NCBI RefSeq assembly: GCF_905147045.1
Contig: NC_065918.1
Span: 7,564,001-7,628,000, forward strand
Reading direction: 5' to 3'
Length of the DNA: 64,000 nucleotides
DNA from: Nymphalis io
Lineage: Eukaryota > Arthropoda > Insecta > Lepidoptera > Nymphalidae
Every line of letters starts with the position of its first letter. Position 1 is the stretch's first letter. Below, piece by piece: positions 1-12,262 of the stretch. The notes under the pieces were generated by a model that was not told the DNA's origin, ran no database searches, and worked only from the letters and a program-made list of their open reading frames with translations. The translations under genes and the position numbers were made by a program.

Positions 1-1
1 C

Positions 2-47
2 AGGAGGGCTAATGCCAAATATATTAATATCGACTTTATAATCACGG
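2..47 (+). CDS. Possible internal exon (partial) of an unrecognised gene
   Basis: An open frame enters from the window edge, reads RRANAKYINIDFIIT plus one base, and stops at a GTAGGT donor at 48. The phase (one base of a codon left over) matches the acceptor at 679, which would complete a glycine codon. Only 15 codons are visible, so no family can be named. The hydrophobic end (FIIT) could be membrane-related, but that is speculation. The support is splice-phase agreement and the polyadenylation signal after the next exon. Confidence 0.4.
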
Positions 48-678
48 GTAGGTAATAGTATAATAAACAAAAGATGTTCTTACTACGTACCTTAAACATG
101 CAAATAGTTAATAATTTATGCGCTGTTATGTGAAAAAGTGTTGTAAAAATAATGTTTCTTAAATCTTAATCAGTAAACTGATTACCTTTTCGTATTTTCA
201 TTTAAAAGTATTCTTGTATTCACTCCAAGCGTGTTACATAACATAAAATTGAGTAATAAATTAACAATGTCTTTGTTAAAAAAAGAGTTGATTCGATGTT
301 CTTATTTATTTAATTCTAAAGATGTAACAACTAGCTGACAGTCAATTGCCATGTATATTTTAACACTACATTCTGCATCGAAAAATAAACACATTGATAC
401 AAAATTAAAAATGATTTCATTCATTCTTGTAACGTTTTGCAAATTTTGTCATATGTATGATAAAATACTTGAAATATTAAAACACGAACATGCATAACAT
501 GAACTGCTAATTCAATCACGTAGGCTCGATCAGACTAGCGGAACTAACTTAGGGCCGTGTTTACCAACATAATATCATTGACCATTTATTAACTTGCCTT
601 TTTGAGATACCTAAATAAATAAACGTGCGAAAATTAATTTGTTTAGAAATGACAAATAGCTTACAAATATCATTTCAG

Positions 679-812
679 GTACAAATATGCTGCTTCCTTA
701 TACTATAATGGACAGAGATTACAATCCTAACTCATTTGATACCTCGATTTTTCAGTCTCAGTCATTTCCACGAGGAATGCGGAGCAGCTTCAATCAAGAT
801 CAGGTTCTGTGA
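679..812 (+). CDS. Possible terminal exon of the same unrecognised gene
   Basis: A good acceptor (catttcag at 671-678) opens a frame that completes the split Gly codon from 47 and reads TNMLLPYTIMDRDYNPNSFD and onwards. It ends in FNQDQVL and a TGA at 810-812. The tail is polar, rich in Ser, Gln, Asn and Arg, as in many cytoplasmic C termini. An AATAAA lies 16 bases after the stop. I do not recognise the protein. A second frame is open through the same DNA from a cryptic acceptor at about 752 to a stop at 1002, so an alternative C terminus is possible. Confidence 0.4.
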
Positions 813-827
813 ATCCAAATATAGTGA

Positions 828-833
828 AATAAA
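828..833 (+). promoter_or_regulatory. Candidate polyadenylation signal AATAAA
   Basis: A canonical AATAAA hexamer sits 16 bases after the TGA of the putative terminal exon. The motif is frequent by chance in AT-rich DNA, so the position is the only real support. Confidence 0.35.
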
Positions 834-1407
834 TATTCTAAGATTATCTGAAGATAAATTAGACCATCAGAGTGAGTCAATACTTACACGATACAAAGTC
901 GATGGTGACGAGAAAAAACACTTCTTGTTCAATAAATCACATTTTCAAACAACCGGTTATAAAATCAACGTTAATGTGAGTTTCGGTGAACTCGAGCCTT
1001 AATACCTACTCTACTGCTTAAATTAGCGATTTATTTATTTTAAACATACATGGTTCACAATTATTTATAAATTGTAAAGTCTTTACTTCATGTCATTGCA
1101 ATTTATGAGTAGCTTATAACATATATTTGCATTAAGTTCATTTTATTTACCCATGATTAAGTAGCTTACTTTAGTTTTCAAGAAAATGCATTCATATATC
1201 AATAATTTAAATTTTGTAACAAAGTTGGCGCGAACTGTCAAGGTTTCGTATCGTCGATTATTCTAAAAGCAGTCGGTGATGTAATTCTCTGGATTAGGTT
1301 AAAGCCATTTGATGTAAGTGTTCAAAATCAATTTAAAACACGGGCAAATGTTTTTCAGCAACAGCATTTTTAATTTTTTAGCTTTGTTGTAGTAGGTTGT
1401 TGTTGTA

Positions 1408-1438
1408 GGTCCTTGCTGTCACTAGGACAGCAAGGACC
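1408..1438. repeat. Perfect short hairpin
   Basis: A perfect 13-base inverted repeat (GGTCCTTGCTGTC) with a 5-base loop (ACTAG). It is much more GC-rich than its surroundings. No element or gene explains it; the stem is too short for a typical miRNA precursor. Confidence 0.7.
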
Positions 1439-2334
1439 ACTGAAACATACGTGTTAATTTTTTCGAACACAGATTTATGTGTTTATGAAACACATTAAAT
1501 TTCGTTGTAATTTTTTTTAACAACTTAAAGAAATTGTAACGCCACGCTAATGCCACGCTACATATCGCCACGCCACATGCCACATGCGAGCCAAGCCAAA
1601 TACAAAAATGTTGCGATGGCAACCAAAAATAACGGATGATATGATATGGCCATTGCAATGGAAAAATAACAGTTGTAAATTGGAAAAGTATTAAGATATA
1701 AATATACATTTGATTATTGATATATTTTTATCATTATTACCTTCCCGTTTCAAAATGCAAAGTGAAATGTACTGGCCGTATGAGATTTTATTTAAATTTT
1801 AGAATACTTTAATTTTTAATAATATTACTTACTTAAAATACTTACCTATAATAACTGTCTTGAATATAAGTTTATTTAAAGAAACTGTTTGAATATTATT
1901 TCAGCTAACCCAATTATTTAAAAGAACGAGTATCATACGTGCAGAAAACGTTTAAACCTTTGAGCATACACCTTTCCACCTGCCTTTCCCTTGTTTCAGG
2001 TAGATTTTTTCGATTAAGTAGCTTACTTTTCGCTTTACGCTTCATATGCATATGCAAATTTGTAGCGTGTAACGTCTGCTCAAAATTAACGTGCTTATTA
2101 CAACTACGTATAACGTTTATTCTATATTGTCTTAGGTATTGTATTCAATGTCGCATGCTCGCATCATTGTTGACGTTTCACGATCGAATTCTCATTCGAC
2201 ACTCGAATTAGTTTTTCATAGAATAGCCTTGCTGTGATTATAATATACGTTTATGAATATGTTTGTATATTTGTCTAGTCTATTCTAAAGTATGTATACA
2301 TCGTCAACAGCATTTTTTTTAAATGTATAAGCGC

Positions 2335-2520
2335 TTGACTGCTATCACACCGGATGGAAAGTGAGATACAGTCTAAGATGGAGCGCGCTTGTCTAGAAGA
2401 TGCATATTTACTCTAGACTTGAAGGCATATTGTAGGTGGTGGGGAAAACAGAAGTCGGGAGGGTATTCCAGACCGTGGCGGTGCGTATCAGAAACGAGGA
2501 AGCAAATCGTTTCGTACGTG
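2335..2520. repeat. Unclassified lepidopteran repeat fragment
   Basis: A GC-richer block (includes GATGGAGCGCGCTTGTCTAG and GCGGTGCGTATCAGAAACGA) with the look of dispersed repeats I associate with butterfly and moth genomes. The short open frame over it has no recognisable domain. The assignment is from memory of the repeat type; only this copy is seen here. Confidence 0.4.
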
Positions 2521-5500
2521 TTTGTTTTAATTATTTCATTATAATACCACTGCTATTCATAACTTTGTCTTGCCACGTTAGAACTTATAATCATACAATC
2601 ATCGCACACCTTATAATAAATGACGAGACTCAAAGTTAAAAGAAATTTAACTTTTTAGGAAGGGCACTGTGTAGCACTGTCTCAATCCTGGACGGGTATG
2701 GAAGTAGTATTGAAAATGTGTAACAATAAAATTAACTAATTTGACAAGTTCGTGTCATGCTACACAGAACCCTGTGGGTTCGGTAGTTACTCAAATTAAA
2801 TACAACAAGGTTGTTTTGTACGTTTATTTATCATCTATTTTTAATGGGATAAATAATTTAATCTGTTAATAAATCACATTAAATGTTCTGTAATCTACAA
2901 GTTCATGCTAACTGGGCATACAAAGGAAATTACTCTCGTGCAGAGAGAGAGTGACCTGGTACAGTTATTAGATTTCATCTCCCGGAGATGAACTTAGTTC
3001 TAAATATAAATTGAGAAAATCAATATTGTCTAGTATTTGAAGTCGACAGCAAGATAATTTATTAAAATGATTTTGATTTACCATTCATGCCAATGGCATT
3101 ATTTTAAATTTTTACGTGTCTAGTTTTACAATGAGAAATCAGAAATAGTATGATTTACAAAATAATATATATTTATATAGTTTTAATTACAATTAAAAAG
3201 AAAACAATTTGCAAAATTATATTTACTAAATTTAATGAAATTATAAAACTATACCGATAATTGTTAAAATACAAAGGTGTTTACGTAAAAAGAATTGGAA
3301 TATGTCCAATAATTATCTTGCGTGACTGACGAATTCGCACACGTACGCCATGTGTCCAATACTTGTGACGTTATTCATTTCGGCAATTAAACTTCGCGGA
3401 TACTTTACATACTTGTAACTATTATACTAATTCAAATTTGTATCATCCTTCCGTATAAGAAACAAAAAGTGCATTATACCGAAATGTTTTTTTTTAAATA
3501 ACAAGCGTTAATATGTATATTTTTATGACAATTTAAAAAAAAATACAATATTTAGTATCATTTTATATCACACTCGCGAAATTTTGACAAACTACATACG
3601 TTAATGCAATGTTAAAATTATTATAGTCAATGTCGCACATCACTTTCACGTATTTCAATATCATCTTCTGCGGCGAGTTTCGAGTTTATTCTTTGTATTC
3701 TCTACAACACCTAAAATAAGTGCAATATGTCGACTCAATCAGCTAAGCTAACTTGCTTAATATTCAGTTGCAAGATTTGATCCACACATACTAAGAGATT
3801 TAACATAATTTTAAATTATTTCAAATAATTATTTATATATGTTATTGTATTCTGTTTTGCATTATATTAACTCACATGCTTCTCCCATATATAAAGTATA
3901 TAAATTATGAATTAAATTAAAATCTAAATATAATTTAGTAAATATGAATCTTAAATTCACTTTAGTTGTCTTTTAGATTAGATTTGAGTTTATAAAATTG
4001 CATATAAGGGGTACCCTTACGGTGTACCATGCAGAATTGACAATAAATTCCATAGTTTATCATAGTTTTTTCGTTAAAACATTGATTTCTTTGTGATTTA
4101 CTTTCGTGATTAAATATATACCAATATATATAACATATGTGTGGTATGTTTGTCAACATTAAAAAAAATAATTTTAATGTTATAAGGTAAAAATACGATA
4201 TTGATGGTTTGATTTAAATAAAATAGTTCAACCATTTTTATTTATCGTTGTTCTCGTTGTTTTGTTTGAAATTAATACACCGAATCGCGTAGAAAAACTT
4301 GCTTGTTTTCGATTAACGGAGATTTCTAATATTTTCTGTAAATATTTTCTAATACTTAAAGTCTTCGCAATCACTTTATTCACCACTGAATATAATGTTA
4401 CGCTAAAGACCGAGTTTAAACAGGAATAAAAATATACAAATTTATGATATAAATAGCGAGAAATTGATAGTTTTTTTACTGTATATAAGTTAATTAATTA
4501 TTATCAATATTGGCTTGCCATAAGTTGTGCAAATTCAATAAAAAATAGATATATAGATAGATCTAACCAAAAAAACGTCGTTCTGTTTTTTTTAAAAAAG
4601 TCCAGGGAAGTCCCGGGACGTTGACTCAGGGGTGTCCGGTGTCCCGAGACTTTGAAAATATCGAGACTTTTTATACTCTAATTACAGCTTTAATAACTTT
4701 AGAAAAACATTCAATTCGTTGTCTTTGATATTCTTTTAGACATTTAAGAAACTGTTAACATAATATCTACAAATACTTTTATCTGGGAGTATTCTTGTTT
4801 ATATCAAGGCATCTCCATCTGTTCCCGTTGCAAACCACTATTATTCATTTATTTTCTTTATTATACCTCTCACGATATCCTCTCATTTTCCTTTCAGTTG
4901 TAAGTATGCCTATAGCCTACAAATCTATTTGACAACACCCGTTTAGATTGTACAGAGCCTTATAGGTAGCTCTAACCTTAACATTTTTACCAGTCGGAAT
5001 AAAACAATGGGTAGCAAGAAACAACTATGAGTTCCAGGCACACAAAATCAATGATTCTACGTCAACAACAGTGTTCTGACTGATGTTATTTTCAATGACA
5101 CTGTTTGTATAATAGCAACGTAATGAAAAACTTGGTTTTGTATTTAATCTTTATAAACTTCGATCAGCTGTATGTTTTTCACAATAATATTTTTCCCTAG
5201 AAGATACATGTTCTACTGTTTCTCTTTTCGCGTAGTTGAAGAAGAATAAAAAAGAAGTTTAGTTTAGTTCTCCTAAAGTAAAGAAAAGAATTTGTGAAAA
5301 ACTACTGCATTTGGACTCGAAAATTCTTACCTACTTTGCAGGATAATTTTGAGTTCAAAGTGCTTACAATAACTACTACTTCGTAACAACTTACATGTTC
5401 ATTCGTGTGCTCTGCTCGTCTTTTTTTTAGTTCCTATATTTCGAATTTATTGAATACAACTCAACATTTTAATTTTCGCTCTAAAAGTGCTAATAAAATT

Positions 5501-6055
5501 AGTTTATTACAATCTTAAAAAAAACTATAATTCTTTGTATGCTTAATTTATTTTATAATTAAGTACTTTTTTATGTATATATCAAGTTTTGCTAGGTTCT
5601 TTATATGGGGTTACCAAGAAGAGACCACAACGTAGTAAAGGTACCTCTTAGGCAGGCTTGTTATATCTCAAGCGTTTCTGAGAATATATTTTTACATGTG
5701 TCAAAATTTATAAATATTAAAAAATATGTTTTGATTTAAAATCAACCTTACAATTTTTAAAATTTAATCTACATAATATAGCCAAAAACTACACATTATT
5801 ACATCAATATAAATGAGAAGAAAGTAAAAAAATACCGTTAAGAATCGTAAGCTATCAGTAATAACGCGTGTCAGTTATGCCCTTGTACTTGGTAACATTG
5901 GCTATTTTGTAGAACACGACTGCGAACAATCAATAGGCCGTTCAATAATAATCAAATACACATTTAAGCATTAGTTACGGCACAAGGTGAGATGTTTAAT
6001 TTTTTTGTTCCTTTTAATTTATTCACTTTTACATTATGAACTTTAAATATCTTAT

Positions 6056-6095
6056 AAAATAATTTGAAATTATTGAAATAATTTCAAATTATTTT
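6056..6095. repeat. Perfect AT-rich palindrome
   Basis: A 17-base perfect inverted repeat (AAAATAATTTGAAATTA) around a 6-base centre. It would form a cruciform or RNA hairpin. No function is evident; AT-rich DNA makes such palindromes more likely by chance. Confidence 0.6.
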
Positions 6096-7629
6096 ACGTA
6101 TTAAAACTTTATAGTACGTAATATAATAGAATTAATTACGTGGTTTCGCCAATAATTTCATCAAGATATTTAACATTGAAATGAACATTGAAGGTTCAGT
6201 TAAGGATATAAAGAGATATTTATTTAAATATTACATATTATAATAAAATATAATGAAATCAGTATAACAAGTGCGTCAATTCTTTGTGCCAATAGATACC
6301 TACATCATTCCGTTAGCTCCTATTCGTTTTTTCTCCTATGTTTAAACTTCGTGTAATATAACCACGACAAAGCCGTTTTAAAGATCTTAAATCTCGCATA
6401 GAAAATTATGTTTAAGTATTATTTATGACCCAAAATATGAGATACGCTGTATTTAATGATAATAGTTAAAAACATGTTTATTTGTTTCACTTCCAAAATC
6501 TTTTACATTCCATTATTTAGAACCCCCAAATAGTGTTATTCAACAGTCACAATCATAATCTTTGCCACACATGCTTACATCAAATCCATATTGTAAATAA
6601 TTAAATATTAATCTTATATGCGTTTAACCTCGACAGCCATTTGGTTCTTTTTAGCTAGGTGATGACAAAAAAAGGGTCATGTTTTTTGGTCATAAACTTG
6701 TTTCGAATAAGTACTATGATTCAACGAGTACATATTATTATATAATTATAAGTTTGGCTGTATATACAAGAACTTTTTTTTATAAAGCTTATACGTTTTT
6801 TTATGCCATGACTTATTTTATTAATACAAATATTACGTATTTCATTTATATGTTCTTATAAAATGAATTTATTCAAGTAATAAACTAATAGGAGGTCACA
6901 CCGGTTATTATCATAACCACGTTACAGTTCTCTCGGTCAGGGTTTATTCAACTACCAGACGAAACCTTCTCGATGTTGTATTATTTTTATATGTTTCGTA
7001 CTTTTAAAATTCATATATTTTTAGATATCAATCAAATGTAATTCTTCGTTAGAATACTTCGTTAGAAAATGCTAAGAAAAAAGTATTATTTTTCCATTAA
7101 TTAATAAATAATTAGTAAAAACCCGGAGTTAGGAGACAGGCAGTTCTACAATGAGCTCACAAAAGCACATAAATGCGCTGATATTCCCGGTCGTGTCGGA
7201 TTGCCTTCCCATCACAGACAATTGCGCTCTATCACATCTAAGCCTCCAGATCGTTGATGTTGATTTACACTCATTATCGCTTGTCTGAATAAAATAAATT
7301 AAATACAATTTAAAAATGTATTTTACTTTTTTCATTTGAAATATCAAGGCGTATCGGGTTATTTTCATATTACGTCACATCTTGTATAAGATAATAATTA
7401 CAATTATTATACCAATGATCTTTGAATCAACATAATGAAGTAAACGCTTAATGCTATAAATATAGTCAGTGTAATTAATTAGACAATATTGTGTATCTGT
7501 TATAACAATGCGCTATTTATATACGAATCTGTTGCGTAATAATTAGTCCCTTACATAAATATATTTATGTTATTTGTAATTAAATAGTTTATAATACTAT
7601 CTAATGTTTTAACGAAACATCGCTTATGT

Positions 7630-7740
7630 AATAATTATTTGCTTCGCGCGGTATCACCCGCATTAACCGCTACTGCTCCGGCCATTCGGCTTATAGTCTG
7701 ATGTTGTATAGTTTATAGGCTATAAATGGGCTAAGTTACA
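7630..7740. repeat. Probable transposon remnant
   Basis: A GC-richer island (GCTTCGCGCGGTATCACCCG onward) in AT-rich DNA, resembling the ends of dispersed elements common in Lepidoptera. No ends or target-site duplication could be fixed. Confidence 0.3.
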
Positions 7741-9320
7741 CAACTTTTTTTTAATTTTACTTCTTAATTCTGAGATTACCTCGTTCCTATTTACAAGTTA
7801 TGGAAAAATTAATTAATTTAACCATAAAACGTGCAATCCGAAAGTTAACCGTGTTCAAAATAGATCACTGTTAAGATTAAGAAAAAAATAAGCTTCTAGT
7901 TTCGTTTATCTTGGCTAATTTAAAAAAAAAGCATGACAGTTAACAACAGTTATAAAAAATCTCGAAATAACTATTAATAGTATTAAGTTTCTACCTTACC
8001 TTACGACAAGTATTTGAATTTAGCAATTATCACTAAGTGACAACGTTTGACGCGGGTGAAAGTCTTATCTAATCAATAAGTCTGATTTTTTATGTAACCT
8101 CCAGTTATTAAACAGACCTAATACGTAATAATCATATATACATATATATCGTATAATAAACATAATATAAATTTTGTAAATAACATCATCATGATACGAT
8201 GTCAACAAACAAGTCTCGAGTCTCAGCTCAAAAGTCCCGGGACTTGGCAACACGTGATGTGCCGGACACAAACCCTAGTACAAGACCTTCGTGGTTACTT
8301 TATTATACAAATAAAAACTCGATTATATTTTAGTCATGCTAAATTAGGGCGGGTATATAGAAAAATATTTATGATTGTTATTCAGTGTTATTAATTAATT
8401 AAACCTCGATTTAGTAAAATGTAGGACACGTTGTATCAGCGTTGTAAATTGTCATATTTAAAAAAAAATATACTTTTATGACTGACTTTTTATTGTCATG
8501 ATATTACAAGTATAATTGATATTAGTCTTATATAGGTATTAGTGTGTCAAGGTATGTTTTTTTAAATAAAAAAAATAGATTTTTTAATTTAATAGATAAA
8601 CACGTTGTGGCCGGGCAGCCTTATAATATAAATATAACGAGTATTATCTCGAACTTCCGTTCATTACAGCGTAATTGAGGTTGTTTATTTGAAGTGTATC
8701 CGTAAATGTGTTGCTTAAGCATCGTGACAATAAGTTTCAGTGAAAAATTGAATATTATTAAAATTAGCCTTCATTACCGCCTCGACAAAAGGCGGAATCT
8801 CGTTAGTTTTCAATGTTGTAATGAAGGTACCATTACATGTATATTGTAATTTATGAAATGTATGGTATATCATTTAGAATGAGTATGTAAATTGTTAACT
8901 ATTGATAAGCATTCGTTTTTTCATATAATTGAAAAAAGTTCAGATCTTATCTTTCTGTATCGTAAGTTTATGGTTTCTAAATAAATTCGTGGTTTCGATT
9001 CTAAACCTAAATAACGCGTTCAAATAAAGGTAAAGATAAAACATAAGGAAAGTTAGATGAAATTCTTTGAAATATAACATACCATACCATGTTTACCATT
9101 TCTAAAAAACCTGTTAAAATTCATTGATTACTCTCCTCATACAAAAAAAAAGATGGTTATATAAGTTTTTTGGGCTAAGATGACGAATCTATATTTTTGC
9201 ACAGCTCGAACTCTAGCCGGCATGGTATTGGACTATTATTTATCACCAGAAAAAATTTATTAACGTTACATAGAGATTATAACAAATTATCAGAAAAATG
9301 CCTTAAGCAAAGTAACAGAT

Positions 9321-9590
9321 TGATTGTCTCACTGCTGAGCTAAGGCCTACTGTTCTTCTCGAAAAGAAAGTTTGAAGCTTATTCTACCACGCTGCTGGTT
9401 TGGTGGATACACGTGAAAGATTTCCATCCACCACTTGCAGGTTTCCTCGCGATATTTCTCTTCACCGACGAGAAATCAATTATAAACACAAATTAAACAC
9501 ATGAAAAATCAATAGTGCTTGCCCGGTTTTGAATTCGGAACCATCGGTTAACATTCACGTTCTCTTACCATTGGGTTATCACGGCTTTTA
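9321..9590 (-). mobile_element. Old tRNA-derived SINE copy (family B)
   Basis: This is a diverged minus-strand relative of the SINEs at 29695-30000 and 56998-57303. Shared blocks include the tail (CTGAGCTAAGGCCTACTGTT), the middle (TATTCTACCACGCTGCTGG) and the head (AACCATCGGTTAACATTCAC), in the same order. Many substitutions suggest an old insertion. Confidence 0.7.
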
Positions 9591-10000
9591 ATTTAGGAGT
9601 TATATAGTAATAGTACTAAAATAAATATCACTTTATACAATCTACAAGCACTCTTTGCTAAGGACATCCACCTGGCTAACGAGAATAATTATTTAAATTT
9701 GACGAACTGACCTTATACAGGTTATTAAGGTTCGGTTATATTTTTTTGCGAAATATTTGATTGAATTGATTGTTGCAGAAAGTTATGTAAAATATTTTTG
9801 AACATTTTCTTAATTGAATGAAAGAGGCGTTGCGAGCATTAACGCTATTCTTTTAGAAAAAAAAAACACTCGAAACTCGATCGCGAAATGACAGTAAATG
9901 ATAGATGACGTTAAGTGATTTAATTAAAATATTAAAATAATACACGCATGACAATAACATCAAGAGTCAAATTATTTTCATACGTCCTTAATTGTAAATG

Positions 10001-10133
10001 TTGTTAAGCGGGATATTAGTTAAACAATGCTGTGTCTTCTTCTTCCGAATGTCAAATCAATAATGACGGAAAGAGATAAATCAATGTTTAACTAAACAGT
10101 CGCTTAGCAACGTTTATAAGTTAGGCTGTTACA
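10001..10133 (+). mobile_element. MITE-like repeat, copy 1 of 3
   Basis: The unit contains TTAGTTAAACAATGCTGTGT, then AATAATGACGGAAAGAGATA, and a near-inverted end AATGTTTAACTAAA. The last block is an imperfect reverse complement of the start, so the unit has short terminal inverted repeats. An inverted copy lies at 10624-10757 and a third at 14954-15037. No coding capacity; non-autonomous DNA element is the likeliest class. Confidence 0.65.
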
Positions 10134-10623
10134 TATTAGCTCTGCCGAGTGTAAACGATTTAGATAATTAGGTCCAATGATTACAATGAATGTCTGAGAC
10201 GCACGATTTAAACAAAGTGTATATAAACTAAAAAATAAGATGTACATGAACTTAGGTACTAAAAAAGAAGAGACTAAATATCGTAGAAATTAAATGATTA
10301 TGAAATGTGTGCGGTTGTATGTGGATTTGTAACACACGTATCTTGACATTGACGTCATGCAAGATAGAGATGCCTACAGCTATTGACTTGGTATCGATAT
10401 TAATTGGGTGGGGGTCGTTTTTATCGATACTTATTAAGGAGCCATGCGCCTGGACGGGTAATGTGAATATTTCAATTATTTTAATTTGAAATGAAACCAT
10501 ATACACGATTGTAGACAGTTTGATTATAGCAAAATGCATTTAAATATTTTCTAATATAAAAATATAGGAATGTTACTGTAAATTTATGCACAATCGAATT
10601 TTGCTCAATTATTATATTTTATT

Positions 10624-10757
10624 AACGGCCCGCCCTACTTATAAACGAAACACTGATTTATCTCTTTCCGTCATTATTGATTTGGCATCAGAAAGTAAAA
10701 GACAGCATTGTTTAACTAATCACCCGCTAAACAAAGTTTATATATAAGGCCGTTAAG
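10624..10757 (-). mobile_element. MITE-like repeat, copy 2 of 3 (inverted)
   Basis: On the minus strand it matches copy 1 over most of its length, including AATAATGACGGAAAGAGATA and GTTTAGCGGG versus GTTAAGCGGG. The two copies face each other about 490 bp apart, so transcripts across the region could fold back. Confidence 0.65.
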
Positions 10758-12224
10758 TATTTATGTTAAGCAGAGAACGATTAATTAAAAAATTGCTTTA
10801 AAAATATATGTGTTAAGTATTAATCTGATAGGATCTTTACGTGGTATGTAACATAAATCGTTTCAATAAAATAAAACAAATTTCGTTTTTAACGAACTTT
10901 ATAAGCCAATTTTACGGAAAAATCAAAAGAATGAAAAACTAGTCAATTATTAATTTAATAAAAGTGGAATACAAAAGTGTTTAATGACATCTGTTCCAAT
11001 TCCTGTTTTGAAAATATGTTACATACCTATTTTAGACAATGTTAATGTCGAAACTATGAAACGTAGGTCATAAAATTATATACAATTTTTTATCTGATAC
11101 ATTGTTTTGTACGATCAACTTTCATTCTTGAGATATATTATGCATCCTTGTATGTCTTAGGGTATAGCCCTTATACGACTTTGGAAACGTATGCAATGTC
11201 TTCCGATTGTGTTCTTTCCTCATTACGCAATTGAATTGAAATACACGTAAATATCAAATTTATAAATAAGTAATAAAATTTTTGTTTCGTAAGAACTATT
11301 CACTTTTAGGATAAACAAATAAATATTTTAAAAAAAGATGTTTACTTTTTAAATATCAAGGCCCAGGCCGAGAATGGATCTAGGATATCGTGGAAACCGT
11401 GCTAAAATAGCTCTTAGCTCGTGTCTCGTGAGTTCGGCGAAATTCAAACATAACATAATAAAAAAGAAAAATACAGAAGAGCAATTCAAGCAACTTAACG
11501 TTTGTTTACTATTTGATTTTACACTTTTATGAGAAAATAAGAAAAAATACATAAAAATATTTAAGAATATATTTTTAAATTACACAAAAATTGCTAGTCA
11601 TTTGGTTAATGATGTTGCCATACCAAAGATGTGCAATTTTCTACTTACGTACAATTCCATACTATTCATTTTAGTTCTAATAAATAACAACGAGAAAATC
11701 AATGCGAAACTATACTTATGTAATTTGCTATACTATTTAATGACCTTATAATAGTAGGATATTTTTTTTATATAAATTGAATAATTGTCGCTGGTATTTC
11801 TAGTTGGTTGGTTTGCAATAGTTGCTTGGAATCAGAAGCAGGCAAATCTGATCTGGTTTCACACGATTTGTTTCTTATATGGAAGATGATATCCACTTAA
11901 TCTAAAGATTCTTTGATCGGCCGTAACGGTGACACCGTTCGTATCGTACTGTTCATATACAAATGCCTATTTATGATTATACGTGCACATATATTTGTAT
12001 CACTCTGAAATTGCAATAATTAATCAACATCGGAATCAACAATAAAAACATTTATAGATTTAAATTATTATTTTTCATAATAATTCATTGTACAACTATT
12101 TTTAGTTGTGTAGTGTACACATGTATATATTTGTACCAAAATTTCTTACTAACATCTTTCTTTTAAATGTCTTGCCCGATCTGTATTGACTACAATCATC
12201 TTATTTACATTAAGACCACTAACC

Positions 12225-12262
12225 CTCTCACTCTCACTCACTCTCATTCACTCTCACTGACT
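12225..12262. repeat. CTCTCACT-type microsatellite
   Basis: Imperfect tandem CTCTCACT/CACTCTCATT units on the plus strand. Low-complexity sequence with no gene nearby. Confidence 0.7.
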
